DNA of 64,000 nucleotides from the NCBI GenBank assembly GCA_018292915.2, contig JACVVK020000486.1, forward strand, positions 268,501 through 332,500, written 5' to 3'. Positions 23,360-35,020 of the stretch are shown here, piece after piece (within the stretch, counting starts at the first letter, position 1; every line of letters starts with the position of its first letter). A program made the translations under genes and the position numbers. This DNA is from Batillaria attramentaria (Eukaryota > Mollusca > Gastropoda > Batillariidae). The notes beneath the pieces were generated by a model. That model searched no databases. It saw only the letters and a list, made by a program, of their open reading frames with translations, and was not told where the DNA came from.

Positions 23360-25394
23360 TTACTTCTTTTGTGTTTCTTTTGTGTTGTTAATCAATAATG
23401 TATGGGCACAGTTATCTCAAAACACCTTGATCGTTGCTGCTTACCAATTACTGTTGAAAAAAATTGATTCATTAATTTGTAGCATATGCCTGTGCTTTAG
23501 TGCTAAGAAACAAAGCTGCTGTAGTTTCAGTTTTTGAAAGATTTTTTCCTTTTCCCTCTTTATGAATGAATTAATATATCTGAACAATAACTGGGAACGG
23601 TATTGTGTTTTTTATGTGTATTTCTGGATGTGGTTGTGACTGGTAGTGTACCAAAGGTTTCTTGTGTGCATTTTTTTTTTTTTAAAGACCAGTAATATCT
23701 GAACAAGTATGTACATTGTTTTAAAATATTGACAGGTTTCTGTGTCTTCCAGAGATCATACACACTGAAAATACACATAAAACATTTCTATTTACAGAGT
23801 AAAGATTTACCATGATATAATTTTTCATGAGAATATTGAACCAGAAAGTGCATTCCAAGTCTAATTGAGCTGTTGCTTATTTTGCACACCAAAAAAAAAA
23901 AAAAAAAAAAAATTGAACATCCCAGTGTTTGTAAATCCATGCCTTGATTCAATAGTAACATACTGGTGAGACTAAGTGTATCTGTGAATGCACACCTTTT
24001 CTTATCCACTGCAGAAAATCATACACATGTAGAATATTATACCTTCTACTCCCACCGTTAATCTCCCGGAGCGGCATTCCATGTGTGCCTAGCACTAGCA
24101 CTGTGCCTGATGTCTAGGAACTACGGACGGAAGCAGAATAAGAGAGAGGCATGATTTTTTTTTTTTTTTTCTCGTTCTTACATTGAGTTGAGTGAATGGG
24201 GTTTTTGTGCTTTTTTAGGTGTTAGATTGTAAGGCGCCTAGAGCTCGTTCCACGGGGATAGGCGCCCTATAAATAGTATTATTATTATTATTATTATTGT
24301 GCGTTTTTGCATTTAGCTGATGTAATTCACCATTCAGCCTTTCCAGTGGGCAAGTTTTTTTTAATTTTTCTAAATTCTACAGTTACAGGTATCTGTTTTG
24401 AATGAGCAGAATCATGTGTGAACTTTGCAAGCGTGTGTGCATGATTTTGTGCGTAACTTACATGATGAAAAAAAAGTGATACAAAAATCAAGAACAAATC
24501 TACTCTCTGACTTATGTGAAAAAAAAATATAGAAATTAAAATCTAGTCCTGTTTGTTACTTTTGTGATAAAAAGTGGTACAGAAATCAAAATCTTGTGCT
24601 GTGTGTGACTTGTGTGATTTAAAAAAAAAAAAAAGAAAAAAGGTCAGCTAAATCAAAAATAAGCCAAAGTGAACGAACACAAACCCATGGTCATATAATA
24701 GTTCAGAATGGGGATGGCAAAATTCACAGGTGCAAATTCTGCATTACAATGATGTCTGTAACTTGTACAATCATGTCTTTCGTGGTGGAGATTTTTAAAA
24801 AAAAGTCTAAAATGCTGATGAGTTGGTGGGGGGTTTTGTTGTTTTTTTTATAGTTTTTTTTTTAATCCATTTATGTTTTCTATTTTGGCAGTTGTGATAA
24901 TTATTTTAGGTATTACAAACATTCTTTTGCCAGTTGATATTACACTGTACTGGGTTTTAAGTTTTACAGTTGGGTGGGCATTGTGACTATTCTGTGTCTT
25001 ATTATTTACTTGATCAAAATGTCCAGTAGCTTTTACACTGTGTGATACATGTACCAGGACTGTCTTGGCCAGTTACAGTGAAAATCTACCGGTCAGTGTA
25101 CATCACAGTCTGCTACACAGTACTATAACTTACCACAGTTGTTTGGAATGGATTTTTTTTTATTATTTCTTATTGATTGGTTTTGGCTGTTTCTGTCTTG
25201 TGTTTTGTTTTCTTTAAGATTTATGTTACTGTTTGGACTAAACAGTAAACTTTTTCTCCTTCCTTTTTGCATGAATTTTTAATTTTTAGTGCTTTATTTG
25301 TGTCCCATTTTTCATTCATTATAGCTTTGCATGAAATGCACTTATCTTTGCCTATATTTGATCTAGAGGAATGTTTTCTATGTGATAGACCTTA
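23360..25394. other. Non-coding insertion-rich stretch
   Basis: No gene. Contains A/T homopolymers and, at about 24205-24297, a repeat tail reading GTAAGGCGCCTAGAGCTCG...GGCGCCCTATAAATA with (ATT)n. The same tail is at 48215-48285, so it is the 3' end of a dispersed element. Confidence 0.5.
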
Positions 25395-25795
25395 CAGGGT
25401 CCATACAGGTTCACAGTCTCAAAAATTCATGCCTTTTCCATGACTTTTCAAGGCCAACTCTCCTGTTTTCCATGACACCTTCCTCGCTCTCTTTCACACT
25501 GACACACGCGAGGGTAGAAATTCTGACCTTATCCAAGGTATCACGGTCACTGAGTCAGCAAAACCAATGTTCAGAGTTAGTCATTAGCCTTATGGGAAGG
25601 CAGTTTGTTGGTATTTTGGGCAATCAGTCCAGTGAGTAATCACCAAGCTGACCGTTTCACGATTGGGCTCAAAATGGCTTCCATAAAATTCCTAAATTCC
25701 ATGACTTTTCATGACTCTTGAGATAATTTCTGACTTTCCAGGCCTGGAAAAGCGATTTCCAAATTCCATGACTTTTCCAGGATTGTATGGACCCT
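25395..25795. mobile_element. CAGGGTCCATACAGG MITE, copy 1
   Basis: Starts CAGGGTCCATACAGG and ends GTATGGACCC; the rest is rich in CATGACTTTTC words. It interrupts the CTTATAAATACAG sequence kept whole in the sister duplication copy (TCATAAATACAG near 39400). No coding capacity. Same family as 42667-43059. Confidence 0.7.
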
Positions 25796-26655
25796 TTTAT
25801 AAATACAGTATATTGCACATGGTGCTATTGATGGTGAGTAGGATGGTCACAAGTCATGTCAGTGATCTCCCACATCAAGTGTAATTTCATAGCGTTACAA
25901 CTTACAATCAGATTATGATGTCAGTGGCAGTATTGTCCATTTTGCCTCTGGGGAATGAGCAGATTTTTACTGTGTGGACCGTCCTGATTTTGTGAAGCTT
26001 CAATGTACTCAGGGTAGGGTACTTTCATAATCATACAGGGTGAACATCTAAGAGGGTTGTAAGAAAGGAGTATCATGCAGCTTTCACTCAACCCTCTTGC
26101 ATCGTATGCATATAATATATGCACCAGCTGAAAGTTTTTATGCATGTACTGTAATCCATCATTCAGTCATCATACTGTTGTATCCTACGGTCCAACTGTA
26201 TGACTGGCTGAAGTCTTAATTTTACCATCACAGCAGCGCAAGAGCACAACGAACACAAATATGCCAACCATGCAATGTAAAAAGTATTGAAAGATCTTGA
26301 TGTTACGTCATCTGGTATGCAGTATTTTGTTGATTTGCACAATCTGTATATTTACAAAGAAAGCAATGTCCTGTCTTTTCTATTTTGTAGATGTGCTTGG
26401 TTGAGGTAATAAATCTTTTCTCAACACTTGTGTTTTTAAAAATATTTTTTATCCAAGCATACAAAACATTTTACATAAATTTTACACAAACATTTGCATC
26501 TTACATAACTCACCGCACAGTTTCTGATCTTCACTGCATGTTGTAACAGCAAAGGCAGAATGGAGGAAGTGCACTATCTACTTTCAATATGTTGCAAAGA
26601 TCTTGAAGTGCGGCTCCTAACAATTTGCAAATTGCACCAACATTATTTCAATGGC

Positions 26656-26669
26656 GTTTGTAATAGCAG
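26656..26669. repeat. Left 14-bp target duplication of retroelement
   Basis: GTTTGTAATAGCAG, repeated exactly at 28181-28194. The sister duplication copy has a single related site (GTTCCTAATGGCAG near 40456). Confidence 0.85.
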
Positions 26670-28180
26670 GAAAGCCATCATGACACTGAGAAATGGGAAA
26701 GCTGCAGGGCCGGACGAGATACCAGCAGAAGCCATCAAAGCAGACACAGAGACAGCCGTCAACATGCTGCACAGCCTATTCAGCAAGATCTGGGAGAAGG
26801 AAGAGGTGCCAGCCCAGTGGAAAGAAGGGATCGTCATCAAGCTGCCAAAGAAAGGGGACCTCAGGGACTGCAGCAACTACCGAGGGATCATGCTCCTGTC
26901 AGTGCCAGGCAAGGTTCTCAACAGAATTCTACTGGAGAGGATGAGAGAGGCAGTCGACCCTATGCTCCGAGACCAGCAGGCGGGCTTTCGCAGGAACAGG
27001 TCCTGCGCTGACCAGATCGCCAGCCTACGCATCATTGTTGAGCAATCACTGGAGTGGAACTCCCCCCTCTACATCAACTTCATAGACTATGAGAAGGCCT
27101 TCGACAGTGTAGACAGAGAGGCGCTGTGGAAGCTGCTAAGGCACTATGGAGTTCCCGGGAAGATCATCTCCCTGATCCAGTGCACCTACAAAGACTTGAG
27201 CTGCAGGATTGCCCATGCCGGCCAGTTGTCAGAAAGCTTCGAGGTGAAGACCGGAGTCCGCCAGGGATGCCTGTTGTCCCCATTCCTCTTCCTCCTGGTC
27301 ATCGACTGGATCATGAAGACCACCACAACAGGCAGGAAAAACGGGATACAGTGGACACTCTGGACGCAGCTGGATGACCTCGACTTTGCGGACGACCTGG
27401 CGCTCCTGTCTCACAGCCACAGCCAGATGCAGGACAAGACTACATGCCTGGAAGCCACATCAGCCGGAACAGGGCTCAAGATCAACAGGAGGAAAACCGA
27501 GCTGATGAAGATCAACACCACTGCCAACACACCAGTCACAGTCGGTGGAGAGCCCATCAGGGAGGTAGAGTCCTTTGTCTACCTGGGGAGTGTGGTTGAT
27601 GGACAGGGAGGCACAGACCGAGACGTCACAGCCAGAATCGGCAAGGCAAGAGCAGCAATGGTCATGCTGAAGAACATCTGGGCATCCAAAGTTGTCAGCA
27701 TAAGAACCAAACTTCGCATCTTCAACTCCAACGTGAAGTCAGTTCTGCTCTACGGATGCGAAACATGGAGGACAACGAAGACGATGCAGCAGAAGATCCA
27801 GACATTTCTCAACACCTGTCTGAGGCGCATCTTCAACATCCGATGGCCAGAGAAGATCCGGAACGAAGAGCTGTGGGAGCGAGCAGGGCAGGAACCAGCG
27901 ACCAAGCAGATCCTGCGGAGGAAGTGGGGCTGGATTGGACACACCCTCAGGAAGCCAGCATCCAGCACCACACGACAAGCCCTGACATGGAACCCACAGG
28001 GGAAAAGGAAGAGAGGCCGGCCTCGCAACAGCTGGAGGCGGGACACTGAGGCAGAGTTATACAAGCAGGGGACCAACTGGACTGGAGTGGCAAGAATAGC
28101 CCAGAACAGAGTGCGATGGCGAAGGGTTGTCGATGGCAGGTATGCTCCACGTGGAGCCAGGGGCCTTAGTAAGTAAGTAA
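26670..28180 (+). mobile_element. 5'-truncated non-LTR retrotransposon with RT
   Basis: A uninterrupted frame (26670-28176) encodes a reverse transcriptase: GKAAGPDEIPAEAIK, NYRGIMLLSVPGKVLNRILL, QAGFRRNRSCADQI, DYEKAFDSVDR, GVRQGCLLSPFLF and the catalytic LDFADDLALL box, then the YLGSVVDGQGG and LLYGCETW thumb/C-terminal blocks. No endonuclease is left. The 3' end is a short (TAAG)n tail, and exact 14-bp target duplications flank it, so this is a dead-on-arrival LINE copy made by target-primed reverse transcription. The clade is uncertain (RTE-like or I-group-like by motif style). The lack of stops in ~500 codons suggests a recent insertion. The frame runs upstream into host sequence by chance to 26560. 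Confidence 0.85.
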
Positions 28181-28194
28181 GTTTGTAATAGCAG
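28181..28194. repeat. Right 14-bp target duplication of retroelement
   Basis: Exact copy of 26656-26669, placed directly after the (TAAG)n tail. Confidence 0.85.
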
Positions 28195-28281
28195 TTATTT
28201 AAGATCATCCTCAGGACACCAAAAATTTTAAAGTCCACCACAATGGTTGCATGTGCGGATCACCACACCCTACAATGGTGC

Positions 28282-30653
28282 CTTAAGTATTACAGTTGCC
28301 AGCAAGAGCAAGAGGTCAACAGCAATCTTTAAGGTCACCGTGATCTACACACTGGTGCAATTCAATTGTGGTGATGTGGGCAGAAATTCTGATGTGGGCA
28401 ATTCCAAAATATTTGTGAAAAAATGGACATTCAGTTGTGCATGCATGCTCCCTTTGTAGTCTCCATGTTACCCAGCCGCAGTTTCTGCTTCATGTGGAAA
28501 AACACTATGTTTAGAAAAAGGCACACATTGCTTTAACAAAAGCATTTGGGCGAAAACAAATTTGGAGACTGAGAAGCATGAGCAACTGACCGTCCATTTT
28601 TTTTTTTTTTTACAGTATTGTTGGAATTACCCATGTATGCGACCAACACACAGACAGAAAATTAATACACACCACACAAGATTACACCTGATAACAGCCC
28701 AATCCCTCAACACTGCTGATAACTGAAGCTCACGCCGTATGAATACCGGTATTTTACTGTGGTTGTACATGTGTACGCACTTTCCAACCGATTGTACGTC
28801 AGGGGGTTTGGTGGTTCGTGTACTTTATGCGCATTTTGCAGTAAATCTGTTCAAAGGGACAGCATCACCCCCCCCCCACCCACCCCTTCCCGGGGTTTCT
28901 GATTGCTCCGCCACAAGTACACCGTACCTCGTTAGGCCACAGGCTGGTGGTAAATTTTGTGCGGTTAGCTTGCTGCAGTGGAGATAAAGGAGTACTTGGG
29001 TGGCGCAGTTTCAGATTGGAAGCCAGATTACCATGGTTGCTCTGTCTTTCATTCAGAATGACGAACTGCTTGCTAGTAGTGAGTATTTCCTGCTTCTTAT
29101 TTTTTCTTTGAGAGGCTATTTCCGGCGACTCAGCCAGTGTCAGTGGTGGATGGCGTTTGCGTGTGTCCTGCCTCCTACGGGTCCCCAGGACTGTCGTAAG
29201 GAAGCCAGCAAAGCAGCAGGGCACACACAGGCGCACGAAAAATAACAAGACTTTTTGAATGACTAAATTCACTGAAAATGTGCAAAGCTATATAAGACCA
29301 CCACAACCCCCACCCATGACACCACTGCCGGACTTCCAAAGTATGTACAAATTAAAAGAGAGAGAGAGAAAAAAAGAAAAAAAGAAAAAAAAAAGGTGTT
29401 GTGTTACAATGTATGAGACTAATAGATGTACAATACATACTTTCAAACAGTTTCTACACTTGGCGTAGCAGATGTTCTGGAGTAAACATAAGTAAGTATG
29501 ATCTGGATACATATTGAGCCCCCTCCCCCTTCCCCCCCCCCCCCCCCCCATGATAGTTACAGTATTGGTAGCAGCTGAGTAATTACAATAAATGTTATAC
29601 ATATATTTGTTGTTCTTACTGATGTACTTTCAGTATCAATGCAGAATCCCAAGCACAAAGCCCCCTGGGCTTGCCCCCTGTAGTGTATGTGTCTGTTAGT
29701 ATCACTAAATGTCAGAGGCTTTACTGACTCAGGGCACTTTAACTTTACACTGAGGCAGTACACAGTATCACTCACTCACTCACTTACTCTCGCCTTTTGC
29801 CCCTTCTGGGGCATAGGCCACCGACAAGGGTTCTCCAGGCCTCTCGGCGTATCAGCGTGTGCTTATTAGATCACGACCCTTGAATGTGCACACAGCACAG
29901 AGCCTTCTTGCTGGTTCGCATTTAGAGCAGACAGCATGGGTGTATACTCCGCTCACTCTAGCTAGCGTATCATATTACAATACACTCTATAGCTCTGTTT
30001 GGAAGTCAAGGTTGATCTTGTGGAAAAGGTGGAAGGAACTGTGTATGCCCGCATACCATGTTGGTGTCTTTTAGGTTGAAATTAATCTGCTCCAGAATCA
30101 GGCAAAAATCTTACCTTTCAAGAACAAATATGATCGGTGGAATCAGACTGCTTGTCTTGAATTTTGTGAAAAGTGTGACAGTTTTAAGGTTGATTTGTTT
30201 CGTTGTTTTTTTTTTTCCAGCAGGCTTTTTGGGTTTTGGCCTTTTGAAACACGTGGATCATCAGGATTGGGTGGCTTTCATACAGTTGTTCATGCAAGTC
30301 ACATCCTAGCTATTGCACAGAACCATTAAGACGCTACATCAGCTTTGCATGTGCATGACAGTAAGTGGTCACTTAGTTTTAGTTCACACTTAAGTCTCAA
30401 TAGTTTCTTATAGTTCATCGCTTTGTTCAGGTTATGTACGTGTAACCGCCGGGATGGGATATGACCCGGCCATTTGCATGTGCTACGTAATGATGAAATC
30501 TTGTGCACATCTTTGTATTGCAGGCTTTGGCCTTGGAAGAAGTAATATATTCCACTAGGTGTGCCAAATTCAGGGTGGATTAATTAACGATAAAGAGGAC
30601 AGAAGGAAAATCTTGATCAAGATCGAACAGATGATGTAAAATACTATTTATGG
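28282..30653. other. Intergenic, no gene supported
   Basis: C-runs (28867-28885, 29521-29549), a GA/A-rich tract (29357-29395) and, at about 29765-29850, a (CTCA)n start followed by TTTTGCCCCTTCTGGGGCATAGG, which looks like a dispersed repeat. The open minus frame at 28865-29272 has no domain or splice support. Confidence 0.4.
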
Positions 30654-31743
30654 TTATGTGAAGTGAGGTCATATCCGGGTCACCCATGCATCCGCCATTT
30701 TCTTGTGAAATCCTAAATGTTAGATTTCGCTTAGAGGTGAGAAAAATTAAGTTAGTTTGGAGCTCATAGGACAGTATATGATATATGCAACTTAGCTGCA
30801 TGTTTCTCTTGTTCATACATGTGATACTGACTGGTGTTCGTTTCTGCATGATTATGATTTCATCAGCTGATATGTTTGCTTGTGTTGCAGTTACATGCAG
30901 CTAGACTGTACTTCACCAATCGGTCATTGCTTTCATCCCTGCTTCCAGTACGTGGTAGGTATTATGTATAAATGCTATAATGTTGCATTTTATGATTTTC
31001 TCATACTGTCATTGTCCTGTTTTTGCTTGGTATGAATTGCCCTTTAATGACCTCTAGAATTTCACGTAGCATGTACGCTTCAGTTAGCAGGTAGGTTAAG
31101 TTTTTACAGTGTCATACACAGTCCCATTTTCAGAGATAGCGTTAACCGGCTACAGCCGGTAAATTACCATTTTGAAAACTGAAAATACCGGAACAAATTG
31201 GGCTGCCGGTAAAGGTGACCAGTTGGATCTTCAGATGACCGGCAGAAAAATAGGAATAACTATGAAAAAAAAAGCCTGCAAAAGTTGCAAAAGTATGGGA
31301 CTGGGCCAAAAGTAAAACTTTCTTATTGACTAGGCCCGTTTGTGACAGGAAAACAGGTGGATGATTTTAATTAGCATAGTCACCTTTGGCAGTGAAAGAC
31401 TTGATTGGTGGGGTGTTTTGCAGATTTAACATCATCATCTCGCAGAGAAGTGACCACAGACTGTCCACTTGCAGTAAGGATTTGACTGACGAAACGAGTA
31501 TTGACAGTGTGGTGCCGCAGCGCCTCAGCTGTTCCAGCTGCCCAAGTAAGTAGCAAGAGTAGCAGTAGTACATGTATAAACAAGTGAAGTTTTACATCAA
31601 ACTGATGCCAGGCACATATGGAGCATTCTATATATATATATATATATATCTTATGGTGTTAATGAAATCAAGTGATTTTGGTTTTTTTCTCGATTTTACA
31701 AAAGGAATTAATCCAACAAAGATGAATTATGTGTCCAGGAAAT
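30654..31743. repeat. 1.27-kb tandem triplication, copy 1
   Basis: Begins TTATGTGAAGTGAGGTC. Contains two exon-like blocks on the plus strand with AG and GT borders (30891-30953 and 31424-31545) and a fragment of the CCGGT-rich MITE (about 31137-31250). Followed by a ~184-bp spacer with a TG/G/A tract (31744-31927). Confidence 0.85.
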
Positions 31744-31927
31744 ATTAGGCATTCAGAGAGCATCATTTCTTATTAATACTCTGTTTCTTTGTTCTTGGAT
31801 GTGTGTGTGTGTGGGGGGGGGGGGGGGGGGGGTTAAAAAAAAAAAAAACCTACCTACCTACCTACCGACCCTATTTTTTTTAGCCATGTTACCAGAAACA
31901 ACAACTTTTTTTTTTTTTTTTTTTGCC

Positions 31928-33014
31928 TTATGTGAAGTGAGGTCATATCCTGTCATCAGGGTCACCCATCCGCCATTTTCTTGTGAAATCCTAAATGTTA
32001 GATTTCGCTTAGAGGTGAGAAAAATTAAGTTAGTTTGGAGCTCATAGGACAGTATATGATATATGCTACTTAGCTGGATGTTTCTCTTGTTCATACATTG
32101 ATACTGACCGGTGTTCGTTTCTGCATGATTATGATTTCATCAGCTGATATGTTTGCTTGTGTTGCAGTTATATGCAGCTAGACTGTACTTCACCAATCGG
32201 TCATTGCTTTCATCCCTGCTTCCAGTACGTGGTAGGTATTATGTATAAATGCTATAATGTTGCATTTTATGATTTTCTCATACTGTCATTGTCCTGTTTT
32301 TGCTTGGTATGAATTGCCCTTTAATGACCTCTAGAATTTCACGTAGCAGGTACGCTTCAGTTAGCAGGTAGGTTAGGTTTTTACAGTGTCATGCACAGTC
32401 CCATTTTTAGAGATAGCGTTAACCGGCTACAGCCGGTAAATTACCAATTTGAAAACTGAAAATACCGGAACAAATTGGGCTGCCGGTAAAGGTGACCGGT
32501 TGGATCTTCAGATGACCGGCAGAAAAATAGGAATAACTATGAAAAAAAAAAGCCTGCAAAAGTTGCAAAAGTATGGGACTGGGCCAAAAGTAAAACTTTC
32601 TTATTGACTAGGCCCGTTTGTGACAGGAAAACAGGTGGATGATTTTAATTAGTATAGTAACCTTTGGCAGTGAAAGACTTGATTGGTGGGGTGTTTTGCA
32701 GATTTAACATCATCATCTCGCAGAGAAATGACCACAGACTGTCCACTTGCAGTAAGGATTTGACTGACGAAACGAGTATTGACAGTGTGGTGCCGCAGCG
32801 CCTCAGCTGTTCCAGCTGCCCAAGTAAGTAGCAAGAGTAGCAGTAGTACATGTATAAACAAGTGAAGTTTTACATCAAACTGATGCCAGGCACATATGGA
32901 GCATTCTATATATATATATATATATCTTATGGTGTTAATGAAATCAAGTGATTTTGGTTTTTTTTCTCGATTTTACAAAAGGAATTAATCCAACAAAGAT
33001 GAATTATGTGTCCA
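31928..33014. repeat. 1.27-kb tandem triplication, copy 2
   Basis: Near-identical to copy 1 at an offset of about 1278 bp. The exon-like block at 32702-32823 keeps the same AG/GT borders. The spacer is repeated after it. Confidence 0.85.
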
Positions 33015-33207
33015 GGAAATATTAGGCATTCAGAGAGCATCATTTCTTATTAATACTCTGTTTCTTTGTTCTTGGATGTGTGTGTGTGTGGGGGGGGGGG
33101 GGGTTAAAAAAAAAAAAAAACCTACCTACCTACCTACCGACCCTATTTTTTTTAGCCATGTTACCAGAAACAACAACTTTTTTTTTCTTTTTTTTTGCCT
33201 TATGTGA

Positions 33208-34288
33208 AGTGAGGTCATATCCTGTCATCAGGGTCACCCATCTGCCATTTTCTTGTGAAATCCTAAATGTTAGATTTCGCTTAGAGGTGAGAAAAATTAA
33301 GTTAGTTTGGAGCTCATAGGACAGTATATGATATATGCTACTTAGCTGGATGTTTCTCTTGTTCATACATTGATACTGACCGGTGTTCGTTTCTGCATGA
33401 TTATGATTTCATCAGCTGATATGTTTGCTTGTGTTGCAGTTATATGCAGCTAGACTGTACTTCACCAATCGGTCATTGCTTTCATCCCTGCTTCCAGTAC
33501 GTGGTAGGTATTATGTATAAATGCTATAATGTTGCATTTTATGATTTTCTCATACTGTCATTGTCCTGTTTTTGCTTGGTATGAATTGCCCTTTAATGAC
33601 CTCTAGAATTTCACGTAGCAGGTACGCTTCAGTTAGCAGGTAGGTTAGGTTTTTACAGTGTCATGCACAGTCCCATTTTTAGAGATAGCGTTAACCGGCT
33701 ACAGCCGGTAAATTACCATTTTGAAAACTGAAAATACCGGAACAAATTGGGCTGCCGGTAAAGGTGACCGGTTGGATCTTCAGATGACCGGCAGAAAAAT
33801 AGGAATAACTATGAATAAAAAAGCCTGCGAAAGTTGCAAAAGTATGGGACTGGGCCAAAAGTAAAACTTTCTTATTGACTAGGCCCGTTTGTGACAGGAA
33901 AACAGGTGGATGATTTTAATTAGCATAGTCACCTTTGGCAGTGAAAGACTTGATTGGTGGGGTGTTTTGCAGATTTAACATCATCATCTCGCAGAGAAGT
34001 GACCACAGACTGTCCACTTGCAGTAAGGATTTGACTGACGAAACGAGTATTGACAGTGTGGTGCCGCAGCGCCTCAGCTGTTCCAGCTGCCCAAGTAAGT
34101 AGCAAGAGTAGCAGTAGTACATGTATAAACAAGTGAAGTTTTACATCAAACTGATGCCAGGCACATATGGAGCATTCTATATATATATATATATCTTATG
34201 GTGTTAATGAAATCAAGTGATTTTGGTTTTTTTCTTGATTTTACAAAGGAATTAATCCAACAGAGATGAATTGTGTGTCCAGGAAATT
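33208..34288. repeat. 1.27-kb tandem triplication, copy 3
   Basis: Offset of about 1271 bp from copy 2, exon-like block 33973-34094. The copy ends at GGAAATTTTTCAG, where similarity to the other copies stops; no spacer follows, the signature of unequal crossing-over. Confidence 0.85.
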
Positions 34289-35020
34289 TTTCAGTTTTCC
34301 CTATTTTCAATCGTTTAATCTTTGCTGAATGCAATAGCGACCGCATTTTTGTTTCAAGTCTTTAAGGTCGTAATGAGTTGTGAGGGGAAAGACTGCCACT
34401 TACAAAGCTCCAATTAAACCATTTGCTTAACTTGATGGCGTCTTATAGTAGAGAAATATGACTTTCCTCAGCCTAATGCTTCCATATCTGTACTACGTGC
34501 TAATTTGCACAAAGTCCCTAAATATAGCAACCACTCGGCACTCTGGTAGGTCTTCAGTCCGCAACCGAATATAATCATCTGCTCAGTACGCGGTATGCTT
34601 CTACATACATAGAACAACATATACAGTCACCACAATGGCTTCAGATGCCATGCTTTGTCCCTAATGACTGATTCTGATGTGTGGATTAATTGCACTAAAT
34701 GAAAAATAAACAGCAAATTTATACGTTATAACCATCCCTCTATGTCATGGGTGCAGAATCAGGTGTGTGCTTTTAAAGTAGGAATCTTGCGTGGTGTACC
34801 TCATGGACTTCTAGGGTAGAAAGGGACATTGCTGGCAGAGGGGAATTGTTCGTATAGAGAACTCTCAGACCATGTACCTAAACCCATGAGTGTTTGCCTT
34901 ATTGTTTTACTCTGCTCCTTTGGAAGGTCTGATCAGTTTTCATCACTATATCTGTGCAGGTGTGCATGCAAACACTCACCAAGCTTTGACATCCCTTCGA
35001 CTTGCATCATAGGGGCGGCC

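Larger units (their letters stand above)
19034..28281. repeat. Segmental duplication, copy A
   Basis: Matches 36190-40652 in order: gene 3' part, shared 3' flank (GAAAGGAGCTTGC..., ATTGTTTCTTCTTTTC plus G-run, GTTGGAGGCGGGAGGG), a Tc1-like fragment, a CTTTGCATGAAATG block and the ATCATCCTCAGGACACC block. This copy is about twice as long because of later insertions at about 20470-22324, 23080-25300, 25395-25795 and 26670-28180. Confidence 0.8.

Noticed and set aside
28865..29272. 135-codon minus-strand frame
   Set aside because: Low-complexity, no recognisable domain, no splice signals, and it crosses a C-run repeat.
31380..31583. Minus-strand frame with a signal-peptide-like Leu run, present three times in the triplication
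   Set aside because: The frame starts with TTG, has no ATG, and the plus strand shows better splice borders; repetition follows from the triplication alone.
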